A DNA stretch of 7,888 nucleotides from Mucilaginibacter sp. (GTDB lineage Bacteria > Bacteroidota > Bacteroidia > Sphingobacteriales > Sphingobacteriaceae). The position numbers and the translations under genes are program-made. The stretch covers positions 1 to 7,888 of the forward strand of contig JAICXZ010000118.1 in assembly GCA_025934475.1 (NCBI GenBank), in the 5' to 3' direction. Below are positions 1-6,602 of this stretch, one piece after another (position 1 is the first letter of the stretch; each line of letters opens with the position of its first letter). Below the pieces are notes generated by a model. That model did not search any database and had not been told where the DNA came from. It saw nothing but the letters and a program-made list of their open reading frames with translations.

Positions 1-63
1 ATTTGCGCGGAGGTTAACAAGATTGACGGTTCCACCTCAATTTCATCACATATTGAATTTTAA
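1..63 (+). CDS. C-terminal end of an unidentified upstream protein (partial)
   Basis: The first reading frame is open from base 1 and ends at TAA 61-63. It encodes 20 residues ending ...GSTSISSHIEF, with mixed polar and hydrophobic composition like an ordinary protein C-terminus. The product cannot be identified from so short a piece. The stop lies 31 bp before the preferred ATG of the sensor kinase at 95, so the two genes could be co-transcribed. The stop also overlaps an ATG (TAATG, 61-65) that opens an 11-codon frame. What is seen is only an open frame to the window edge; that it is a real gene end is inference. Confidence 0.5.
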   Translation: MCAEVNKIDGSTSISSHIEF

Positions 64-94
64 TGCAAATGAGGGAATTTATGGAAAAAAGATT

Positions 95-3000
95 ATGAAT
101 ACCTCCACAGATGCACTTCAATTTTTAGCGGGCGGCGGTGAAAATGGCGCTCTGATTCGCGCCTTCGACTGGTCCACAACGTCGTTAGGCCCTCCGGAAC
201 ATTGGCCAAAAAGTTTAAAAACCTGTGTGCGTATTATTCTTACCTCCCGGCAGCCCATGTTTGTATGGTGGGGTAAGGATTTGGTCAATATTTATAATGA
301 CGCCTATCAAACCATTGTAGGAGGAAAACACCCGGTAGCATTGGGGCAGTCTGCTTTTGAAGTTTGGAAAGAAATATGGCATATCATTGACCCAAGGGTA
401 AATGCGGCGATTAACAATGACGAGGGTACTTATGATGAAGCGCTTCAACTGATCATGGAGCGCAATGGCTATCCGGAAGAAACTTATTATACCTTTTCGT
501 ATAGCCCTGTGCACGGTGATAGCGGCAAACCCGAAGGTATTATATGCGCCAACACTGATGACACTGAAAAGATCATTGGCCAAAGACAATTGCGCACCTT
601 GAAGGATCTGGGTAAAGCCTATATTAATTCAAAGTCAGACAAAGACGTATATCAAGCCACCATCCAGGTTTTACAGGATAATCCCGAAGACTTCCCTTTT
701 GCGATGCTTTATCAGGCCGATGAAGACGCTACCCATTTTACGCTAACCGGAACAACGTCACCTGCCAATGAAAATATCGCTCCGGGTCGAGTGGATGCGT
801 CAGGAGGCTTGTTCTCGTGGTTCATCGGAAAGCCAATAAAAACAGGCGAAATACAGATAGTCAACCATGTGCCGGTTGGAATGCCAAAAGGGATCTGGTC
901 GGTACAGCCATTTCAGGCCATTGCGCTGCCGCTTGCCTCTGCAGGGCAGGTAGCACCCTATGGACTTTTGGTGGTTGGCGTTAATCCATATCGCCTGCTG
1001 GATGAAAAATACAAAGGCTTTTTCGAGCTGGTTGCCGACCAAGTCGCGATGGCGATGGCTAATGTCCGGTCTTATGAAGAAGAACAAAAGCGTGTTGCTG
1101 CATTGCTGGAGATTGATCAGGCCAAAACGGTATTCTTTAATAATGTTAGCCACGAATTCCGCACCCCGCTTACCCTTATGCTTGGGCCACTGGAGGATCT
1201 TGTAAAACATCATGAAGATGAAATAAGCGGACCTATAAAGCGAAATATTGAATTCACCTACCGCAATGCCCAGCGATTACTGAAACTGGTAAACAGTTTA
1301 CTTGAGTTCAGCAGGATAGAAGCCGGTCGTGTGCATGCCTCGTTTAAACCGGTTGACCTTGCGGCACTAACCTCCGAACTGGCAAGCGGGTTTCAATCAA
1401 CAATAGAAAGAGCCGGCTTGCATTATGAAGCCGACTGTAACGATATCTCCTCCCCCGTTTATGTCGACCCGGAGATGTGGGAGAAGATAGTTCTTAATTT
1501 ATTATCTAATGCATTTAAATATACGCTTAAGGGCACAATCAAATTAACATTGAAACAGGTTCGCGGTAATGCTGTGCTGCAGGTTGAGGATACCGGGGTT
1601 GGAATCCCGCATGACGAATTGCCTAAAATGTTCGAACGTTTTCACCGGGTACCGAATACGATCGGCCGAACTCACGAAGGAACAGGCATAGGCCTTTCGC
1701 TGATTTGTGAGTTGGTGAAGATGCATAAAGGCGAAATAAAGGTTGAGAGCACGGTAGGTAAAGGCAGCATATTCACCGTAACAATTCCACTGGGAAAAAG
1801 CCATCTGCCCCAGGCACAGGTTAGCGACAATTATAATCCGGTCAAAGCGTCGCCACTTGCTAACATCTTTATTGACGAAGCCTCGGCATTACTCGGCGCA
1901 GAGGAAGTAGGGCATGACGATATTTTGAGTGGAAATGAGGTGGCAACAAGCGTTGTTAAAGATGCATCGACCCACATTCTTATAGTTGACGATAATGCCG
2001 ACATGCGCTCCTATCTGCGCCGGCTGATAGAACCCTACTATGAGGTATCATCGGCTAACAATGGCGCCGAAGCTTTGGAATCAATTCAAAAGTGTCTGCC
2101 TCAGCTGGTTGTTAGCGATGTGATGATGCCGGTAATGAGCGGCAAAGAGCTTGTTCAGGCGATCCGTCGCGATCCCGACACCGCAAGACTTCCTTTTATA
2201 TTACTCTCTGCCCGTGCCGGCGATGAAGCACGCGTTGACGGATTGGAAGCGGGCGCCGACGATTATATGGTAAAGCCTTTTTCGGGGAGGGAACTGATAA
2301 GCAAAATACGTTCGCAGATAAACATTGCCAGAACGCGGAATCATGCTGATGAACTTATCAGGCAATTATTTACCAATGCACCAGTAGCTATTTCAATAGT
2401 ACGGGGCCCGGATCATATTATAGAATTGGCCAACCGCCATATACTGGAAATATGGGGGCGCGAAGCCGATGAGGTTCTGAACAAGCGCTTGTTTGATGCC
2501 CTCCCCGAATTGAGAGGGCAAGGATTTGAAAACCTACTCGGGAATGTGCTGACGACCGGCAAACGCTACGTGTCCCATGAAAAGCATGTCGACCTGGTGC
2601 GGCATGGACGCCCGGCCAGGGTATATGTTAAATTTATTTATGAACCGCTATACGAGGCTGATGGCACCATATCGGGTGTGATCACGCTGGCGCACGAAAT
2701 TACCGAGCTGGTTACCGCCCGGAAGCTGGCTCAACAAAGCGCCGACGAAATGAAGGAGCAGTTGCGCAGCAAGGACGAATTTATGAGCATAGCCAGCCAC
2801 GAGTTGAAAACACCGGTTACAACGATGAGGGCAGCTTTGCAGATACTGGACCGCATGCATGTGGCGGATCCAAAAGCGGGTGCTTTCATATCTAAGGCAA
2901 ATAAGCAAATGGAACGCATGACAGTGCTAGTGTCCGACTTGCTTGATGTTACCAGCTTACAGGCCGGGAAAATGCAGTTCTATATGGAGCACTTTTCATT

Positions 3001-3478
3001 TGCCGAACTACTGAACGATATTGTTGAGCAAAACCGGCAAACGCAAAGCCATCACAAGATTTCTTTGGAATCGGAAGGCGATTTTACTGTAAATGCCGAC
3101 AGAAGCCGAATGGAACAGGTGATCAATAATTTCCTTTCTAACGCAATCAAATACTCTCCTGACAGCGACCAGGTAACCTTGAGCATTAAGGCGCAAAATG
3201 GCACCCTTAGATTTTCTGTCAAAGATTCAGGCATTGGCATTCCCGATGAAAAATTACCTTATGTGTTTGACCGTTTTTACCGGGTTCAAAGTTCAACCAA
3301 ACATTTTTCGGGATTGGGTTTGGGTTTATATATCTCGGCCGAGATCATCAAACGACATGGCGGTGAGATAGGTGTAGAACAAAATGACGGAGACGGCTCT
3401 ACGTTCTGGTTTTCGATCCCCGTTACCGAACAGACTCAAATAAAAGATACAGGCTTAAAAACTGCCGTTGCATACTAG
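95..3478 (+). CDS. Soluble hybrid sensor protein with two histidine kinase modules (PAS-GAF-HK-REC-PAS-HK)
   Basis: This is a 1127-residue two-component sensor that should autophosphorylate on histidine and pass phosphate to aspartate. Numbering is from ATG 95. A PAS-like N-terminus (about 10-160) carries the family-typical FDWS..LGPPEHWP stretch. A GAF-like domain follows (about 168-340). The first kinase has H353 in SHEFRTPL, N-box N468/N472, G1 box D499-TGVGIP and G2 box GTGIGL 529-534. The receiver (about 627-745) has D632/D633, phosphoacceptor D675 (SDVMMP), S705 and K727. A second PAS (about 755-875) leads to the second kinase, with H902 in SHELKTPV, N1012/N1016, D1044-SGIGIP and GLGLGL from G1073. 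All key residues are present in both kinases. No signal peptide or membrane segment is visible, so it should be cytoplasmic. A TTG at 23 would add 24 residues that overlap the upstream gene end, so ATG 95 is preferred. The C-terminus lacks a receiver or DNA-binding domain, so output probably goes to a separate protein. Ligand and target are unknown. Confidence 0.93.
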   Translation: MNTSTDALQFLAGGGENGALIRAFDWSTTSLGPPEHWPKSLKTCVRIILTSRQPMFVWWGKDLVNIYNDAYQTIVGGKHPVALGQSAFEVWKEIWHIIDPRVNAAINNDEGTYDEALQLIMERNGYPEETYYTFSYSPVHGDSGKPEGIICANTDDTEKIIGQRQLRTLKDLGKAYINSKSDKDVYQATIQVLQDNPEDFPFAMLYQADEDATHFTLTGTTSPANENIAPGRVDASGGLFSWFIGKPIKTGEIQIVNHVPVGMPKGIWSVQPFQAIALPLASAGQVAPYGLLVVGVNPYRLLDEKYKGFFELVADQVAMAMANVRSYEEEQKRVAALLEIDQAKTVFFNNVSHEFRTPLTLMLGPLEDLVKHHEDEISGPIKRNIEFTYRNAQRLLKLVNSLLEFSRIEAGRVHASFKPVDLAALTSELASGFQSTIERAGLHYEADCNDISSPVYVDPEMWEKIVLNLLSNAFKYTLKGTIKLTLKQVRGNAVLQVEDTGVGIPHDELPKMFERFHRVPNTIGRTHEGTGIGLSLICELVKMHKGEIKVESTVGKGSIFTVTIPLGKSHLPQAQVSDNYNPVKASPLANIFIDEASALLGAEEVGHDDILSGNEVATSVVKDASTHILIVDDNADMRSYLRRLIEPYYEVSSANNGAEALESIQKCLPQLVVSDVMMPVMSGKELVQAIRRDPDTARLPFILLSARAGDEARVDGLEAGADDYMVKPFSGRELISKIRSQINIARTRNHADELIRQLFTNAPVAISIVRGPDHIIELANRHILEIWGREADEVLNKRLFDALPELRGQGFENLLGNVLTTGKRYVSHEKHVDLVRHGRPARVYVKFIYEPLYEADGTISGVITLAHEITELVTARKLAQQSADEMKEQLRSKDEFMSIASHELKTPVTTMRAALQILDRMHVADPKAGAFISKANKQMERMTVLVSDLLDVTSLQAGKMQFYMEHFSFAELLNDIVEQNRQTQSHHKISLESEGDFTVNADRSRMEQVINNFLSNAIKYSPDSDQVTLSIKAQNGTLRFSVKDSGIGIPDEKLPYVFDRFYRVQSSTKHFSGLGLGLYISAEIIKRHGGEIGVEQNDGDGSTFWFSIPVTEQTQIKDTGLKTAVAY

Positions 3479-3481
3479 AGC

Positions 3482-3835
3482 CTATATAAACTGAGCAATC
3501 ACTTTTTGGAGATCGTCGATATTGAACGGCTTACTCAAATAGGCGTCCGCCTTGCAGTTCACAGCAATTTGTGCAATATTGTTCAGTGCCGAAATCATAA
3601 TTACCGGGATATGAGCCGTTGATGGGTCGGTTTTGATCTGTTTACACAGCTCGCCTCCAAGCTCCCCGCTTATCCAATGATCGAGCAAAATAATAGAAGG
3701 ATTTAACCCAATTATCTCATCGAAGGGGATCAATAATGACTTGGTTATGACTTCGAGATCAAGCTCAGCCGCCAGATACTCCAGCATGTCCAACGTATCA
3801 TTATCATCTTCGATAATGAGAATTCGCTTTTGCAT
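3482..3835 (-). CDS. Single-domain response regulator (CheY-like receiver)
   Basis: This 117-residue protein is one receiver domain with no output domain. It has the acidic cluster E9/D10/D11 in ILIIEDD, phosphoacceptor D52 (ILLDHWIS), S82 (PVIMISA) and K102 followed by PF (YLSKPF), so it should be phosphorylatable. Position D52+4 is Ser instead of the more usual Pro. The start chosen is ATG at 3835, giving the family-typical beginning MQKRILIIEDD. An in-frame ATG at 3916 would add 27 residues unlike a receiver, and those codons run through the amylase terminator at 3876-3910. The gene converges on the two-kinase sensor with 3 bp between stops. Adjacency suggests it may receive phosphate from that sensor, perhaps as a phosphorelay intermediate or by protein-protein contact; this pairing is inference. 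Confidence 0.9.
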   Translation of the reverse strand: MQKRILIIEDDNDTLDMLEYLAAELDLEVITKSLLIPFDEIIGLNPSIILLDHWISGELGGELCKQIKTDPSTAHIPVIMISALNNIAQIAVNCKADAYLSKPFNIDDLQKVIAQFI

Positions 3836-3855
3836 CGTAACAATATTGTGACCTT

Positions 3856-3863
3856 CTAATATA
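3856..3863 (-). promoter_or_regulatory. Possible -7 element for the response regulator
   Basis: On the minus strand this reads TATATTAG, one mismatch from the Bacteroidota -7 consensus TAnnTTTG. It lies 20 bp before the ATG at 3835, a geometry giving a 5' leader of roughly 10-15 nt. No good TTG-type -33 element is seen at the usual spacing. A promoter is expected somewhere here because the upstream amylase gene appears to be terminated just before it. Confidence 0.28.
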
Positions 3864-3867
3864 GGAA

Positions 3868-3881
3868 ATTTTTCGAAAAAT
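3868..3881. repeat. 14-bp perfect palindrome upstream of the response regulator
   Basis: ATTTTTCGAAAAAT is identical to its own reverse complement over all 14 bases and sits 32 bp upstream of the preferred regulator start. Half of it is the T-run of the amylase terminator, so part of the symmetry may simply come from adjacent T and A tracts. It could be an operator for the regulator gene or could let the T tract work in both directions. No protein is identified that would bind it. Confidence 0.5.
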
Positions 3882-3910
3882 AAAAGAGCCGGGCTAAATA
3901 GCGCCGACTC
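3876..3910 (-). terminator. Intrinsic terminator of the amylase gene
   Basis: Read on the minus strand, the arm GAGTCGG (3910-3904) pairs with CCGGCTC (3892-3886), including one G-U wobble. After a single bulged C, an inner GCT/AGC pair closes a four-base ATTT loop. The stem is followed directly by TTTTATTTTT (3885-3876). It starts about 24 nt after the amylase stop codon. On the plus strand the wobble becomes a C-A mismatch and no T-run follows, so it should act only on minus-strand transcripts, that is, after the amylase. Confidence 0.82.
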
Positions 3911-3933
3911 CTTCATTGATATCTTAGCTCCAA

Positions 3934-5850
3934 TTAGAGTTTGAGTGGGCTATTGCTGTAAACGTGGTATTCGCCTGGAGCTAACGTGGTTTGGTAGGCC
4001 GTGTTGGTCACATTTACGCTGGAGCCATCAAGATTATCAACCCATGTACCTATGGCGGGGAAATTTATGGTAATATTTGTTGCCAGACTTACTCCAAAAT
4101 TGCCCACAATCTCTACATCGGTACCATCACTTCCAAGCAGTTGAATGAATTTATAAGCCCCGCTTGTACTATAGGTAAAATTTGAAGTAGTAAATACCGG
4201 GTTATTAATCTTCATTCGTATCAAACGCGAATAAACCTGGTAAAGATAATGCCTGTTAGCGTCTGACATGTATTCCCAATGAGGCGGTTTATCGCTTAGG
4301 CGACCGCCCAGATCGTTAATGCCGATATCATAGCCCCGTTCGCCAAATTCCCAGAACATTCTCGGCCCTGGTGAACCAAAAAGAAATGCGGCGTTCATCT
4401 CACAACGTTTAAGGCCCGTTGCAAGGTCCTTTATGTTATACGAGCCGCTGCTATTACCATACTGCTCGTTTTTATACTGCACGCGCTCTTCATCGTGGCT
4501 CTCAAAATAAGTAACGAGTGCGTTGGGGTTGGTGAAGTTCCAAGTGGTATAAAACAACCCGGAAAGGTCCCACGAGCCACCTGCGTCGTTATAGCTCATA
4601 GCAGCCTGCTCGCCGTTGCCGGCAAGGTTGGCCCAGGTCATCATACCCTGGCCGGCCAGTTCGTTCTCCTCCTGGTTGCTGGCAAAATCCTCAAGTATCA
4701 CATAAAACCTGGGATCAATATTCATCATAAAATTATTATAGTCTTTCCAAATGGCGACGCGACTGGCATCATATTGCCCCCAAAGCGCCACGTCACTACC
4801 CGAATTGAATTGGGTAAATCCTTTAGCCAAATCGAACCGGAAACCATCGATATGGTATTCGGTCATCCACCATTTTAGCACATTTTTTACAAAGTATTTA
4901 GTAGCAGCGCTCTCATGATTAAACTGGAAGCCTACGTTGTACGGGTGCGTTGGTACGGTATTGTACCATGGATTATCTGCACTTGGGGCTGTGCCATTCC
5001 AATACATCTGCACCATAGGCGACGAACCGAAAGAGTGATTCAATACGATATCTTGTATCACCGCAATACCCTTGGCGTGGCAGGCATCGATCAACTCCTT
5101 CAAATCATTCTTTGTACCGTAATATTTATCGGGAGCGAAATAGAAATTGGGATTATAACCCCATGAATCGTTACCCTCAAATTCGCTTACAGGCATCAGC
5201 TCAATGGCATTCACACCCAGGTTAACAAAATAGTTCAGGGTATCCTTGATTGTTTTATAGCTGTGAGTCGCCACAAAATCGCGCACCAATAATTCGTAAA
5301 CCACCAGGTTTTTTGGATCGGGGCGCTTAAAATTGCTTACCTGCCAGGTATAAGTTGGCTGGCTATACCAAAAAGTACTGACAATGCCGGTGGTTGAACC
5401 AGTGGGATACGATTTCAGATTGGGATATATCGATGCGTCGATATACTTATCATTGTCGGGATCGAGCACTTTCTCGGTATAGGGGTCAGCAACTTTGAGC
5501 GTGCCATCTAGCAAATATTGATAGGCATATTCTTTGGTTGGGTCCAGGTTATCAATCTGCACCCACCAGCGCGTACCATCTACCGAGTTTTTCATCGCGG
5601 TGGGTGTCCAACTATTGAACTCACCTATCACAGCGGCACTTTTCTTCTTGGGCGCATATAAATTAAAAATGACCGACTTACCTCCATTTATAAAGGTCAC
5701 CCCATCATTGGAACCAGCCGGCGGATCAACGCCATTTGAGTTTCCGGTAACGTTCCCGGAATTGCCCGTGTTTTTCGGCTCCTTAGAGCATGAAGACAAT
5801 AAGGTTACAAGTACAACACTGATTAACAGGAGGAAATATCTTTTCATCAT
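3934..5850 (-). CDS. GH13 alpha-amylase-family lipoprotein, probably cell-surface
   Basis: This 638-residue glycoside hydrolase probably acts on alpha-1,4-glucans such as starch or glycogen. A lipoprotein signal peptide ends at lipobox LLSS-C21. The residues after the cysteine (SKEP) resemble the Bacteroidota export signal that sends lipoproteins to the outer face of the outer membrane. A Gly/Asn/Ser/Pro-rich tether (about 22-50) leads to a CBM48/early-set-like beta domain (about 51-140, with the GEFNSW motif). The GH13 barrel follows (about 180-545), with region I DIVLNH (D267-H272), region II GFRFD (nucleophile D340, R338), region III acid E387 (VILED) and region IV SHDEER (D453). All three catalytic acids are present. 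A beta-sandwich C-domain (about 555-638) ends the protein. It could be called a branching enzyme because of CBM48, but the signal peptide and layout favour an extracellular amylase. The start is ATG 5850; an adjacent ATG at 5847 is equally possible. No SusC/SusD partners are visible nearby. Confidence 0.93.
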   Translation of the reverse strand: MMKRYFLLLISVVLVTLLSSCSKEPKNTGNSGNVTGNSNGVDPPAGSNDGVTFINGGKSVIFNLYAPKKKSAAVIGEFNSWTPTAMKNSVDGTRWWVQIDNLDPTKEYAYQYLLDGTLKVADPYTEKVLDPDNDKYIDASIYPNLKSYPTGSTTGIVSTFWYSQPTYTWQVSNFKRPDPKNLVVYELLVRDFVATHSYKTIKDTLNYFVNLGVNAIELMPVSEFEGNDSWGYNPNFYFAPDKYYGTKNDLKELIDACHAKGIAVIQDIVLNHSFGSSPMVQMYWNGTAPSADNPWYNTVPTHPYNVGFQFNHESAATKYFVKNVLKWWMTEYHIDGFRFDLAKGFTQFNSGSDVALWGQYDASRVAIWKDYNNFMMNIDPRFYVILEDFASNQEENELAGQGMMTWANLAGNGEQAAMSYNDAGGSWDLSGLFYTTWNFTNPNALVTYFESHDEERVQYKNEQYGNSSGSYNIKDLATGLKRCEMNAAFLFGSPGPRMFWEFGERGYDIGINDLGGRLSDKPPHWEYMSDANRHYLYQVYSRLIRMKINNPVFTTSNFTYSTSGAYKFIQLLGSDGTDVEIVGNFGVSLATNITINFPAIGTWVDNLDGSSVNVTNTAYQTTLAPGEYHVYSNSPLKL

Positions 5851-5873
5851 AAATTGATAATAAAATTGGCCCC

Positions 5874-5881
5874 TAAAATTA
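5874..5881 (-). promoter_or_regulatory. Possible -7 element for the amylase gene
   Basis: On the minus strand this reads TAATTTTA, one mismatch (final A for G) from TAnnTTTG. It lies 23 bp before the first amylase ATG. No convincing -33 element is seen. The 104-bp spacer between tdk and the amylase is AT-rich and otherwise holds no gene, so it is a reasonable place for a separate promoter, but the match is weak. Confidence 0.25.
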
Positions 5882-5944
5882 AGCTGAATTTTCCATTATT
5901 TTATTGAGGCGGATAAATAAAAAATTTCGGGGAGTAGGTGAGTA

Positions 5945-5957
5945 TAGCCAGGGGCTA
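5945..5957 (-). repeat. Small inverted repeat spanning the tdk stop codon
   Basis: TAGCC-AGG-GGCTA is a perfect 5-bp stem with a 3-base loop, and it includes the tdk TAG codon. On the minus strand no T-run follows directly; a T-rich stretch appears only about 20 nt later. It is therefore not a classical intrinsic terminator, though it might slow polymerase or protect the 3' end of the tdk mRNA. It could also be chance. Confidence 0.3.
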
Positions 5958-6533
5958 GGCCGGCAGGTTATAACATGCCCGGCAGCGCGGTTCATAGCTT
6001 TCCTTTTCGCCAAGCAATACGGTGGCGTCATTGGCCACCAGGCGATATGAATACAGCGCAGGATTACCACATTTTACGCAAACTGCATGTACTTTGGTGA
6101 CCGATTCGGCGATGGCCATCAAGATTGGCATAGGGCCAAAAGGATTGCCTTTATAATCCATATCAAGTCCGGCCACAATTACACGCACTCCTCTATTGGC
6201 CAGTATATTGCAAACGTTGGGCAGCTCATCATCAAAAAACTGAGCCTCGTCAATACCTACAACCTGAACATCGCTGCCTAATAATAGAATGGAAGAAGAG
6301 TTATCAACCGGGGTGGACTGAATGTAATTGGCGTTATGGGATACAACGGCTGTTTCGTCAAAACGAGTGTCTGTGCGGGGCTTAAAAATTTCGACGGTAA
6401 GCCTGGCAATTTGCGCGCGCCTGAGCCTGCGTATGAGCTCTTCTGTTTTGCCCGAAAACATCGAGCCGCAAATCACTTCAATGCTGCCGCCCAATTCGCT
6501 TTTTCGTTTAAAAACTTCCTCATTGTACAGCAT
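5955..6533 (-). CDS. tdk: Thymidine kinase (type II, Zn-binding)
   Basis: The enzyme transfers the gamma phosphate of ATP to thymidine, giving dTMP in the cytoplasmic pyrimidine salvage pathway. In the 192-residue reading, the P-loop is G23-SMFSGK-T30, the DEAQFF motif contains the catalytic base E96 and metal-linked D95, and four cysteines (C152, C155, C184, C187) form the structural zinc site around the lasso region. Length and order match bacterial type II thymidine kinases, and the wording ([29 protein letters not shown]) is typical of Bacteroidota. I chose ATG 6533 ([11 protein letters not shown]) because family members usually begin about 15-20 residues before IEVICGS. An in-frame ATG at 6563 would add ten residues and overlaps a promoter-like GATATTTG. 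The gene is divergent from the repeat-linker protein and precedes the amylase by 104 bp. Confidence 0.96.
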   Translation of the reverse strand: MLYNEEVFKRKSELGGSIEVICGSMFSGKTEELIRRLRRAQIARLTVEIFKPRTDTRFDETAVVSHNANYIQSTPVDNSSSILLLGSDVQVVGIDEAQFFDDELPNVCNILANRGVRVIVAGLDMDYKGNPFGPMPILMAIAESVTKVHAVCVKCGNPALYSYRLVANDATVLLGEKESYEPRCRACYNLPA

Positions 6534-6553
6534 GGCAAACCTTTTGTAGCGGG

Positions 6554-6561
6554 CAAATATC
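6554..6561 (-). promoter_or_regulatory. Possible -7 element for tdk
   Basis: On the minus strand this reads GATATTTG, one mismatch from TAnnTTTG, and ends 20 bp before the preferred tdk ATG at 6533. If used, transcription would start after the alternative ATG at 6563, forcing the shorter protein. No -33 element is evident at the right distance. Confidence 0.27.
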
Positions 6562-6571
6562 ATAATTTAAT

Positions 6572-6586
6572 CCTATTTTTGATAGG
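6572..6586. repeat. Inverted repeat in the divergent promoter region
   Basis: CCTAT-TTTTG-ATAGG is a perfect 5-bp inverted repeat with a 5-base spacer. It covers the -7 element of the rightward gene and lies 39 bp upstream of the preferred tdk start. Its placement between two divergent genes suits an operator affecting one or both, but such a short repeat can arise by chance. Confidence 0.4.
6574..6581 (+). promoter_or_regulatory. -7 promoter element for the repeat-linker gene
   Basis: TATTTTTG is an exact match to the Bacteroidota -7 consensus TAnnTTTG. It ends 21 bp before ATG 6603, leaving a leader of about 15 nt if transcription starts 6-8 bases downstream. A TTTG at 6543-6546 lies 27 bp upstream, longer than the usual spacing of about 19, so the -33 element is uncertain. 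Confidence 0.45.
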
Positions 6587-6602
6587 CATTTGATACATCG
6601 CT

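Noticed and set aside
23..94. TTG start at 23 for the sensor kinase, with GGAGG at 9-13 in front of it
   Set aside because: The added 24 residues do not look like the family, overlap the open frame ending at TAA 61-63, and Bacteroidota rarely depend on Shine-Dalgarno sites. ATG 95 leads directly into the family-typical N-terminus.
800..1213. 137-codon minus-strand open frame, and similar ones at 215-589 and 1544-1804, opposite the sensor kinase
   Set aside because: They are antisense shadows of clearly conserved GAF and kinase domains. Their translations show no protein-like domain.
3450..3490. AGGCT...AGCCT pairing around the convergent stops as a bidirectional terminator
   Set aside because: The stem is only 5 bp with a loop of more than 20 nt, and neither strand has a proper T-run directly after it.
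3836..3916. 27-residue N-terminal extension of the response regulator from ATG 3916
   Set aside because: The extension is unlike receiver proteins and its codons run through a strong intrinsic terminator. ATG 3835 gives the standard receiver start.
4495..4878. 127-codon plus-strand open frame opposite the amylase
   Set aside because: It lies wholly antisense to the GH13 catalytic region, whose conserved motifs account for the sequence. No recognisable domain or promoter was seen for it.
5868..5955. GCCCCT and AGGGGC at the two ends of the tdk-amylase spacer as a long inverted repeat
   Set aside because: Six matching bases about 80 nt apart are expected by chance, and no T-run or promoter geometry supports a role.
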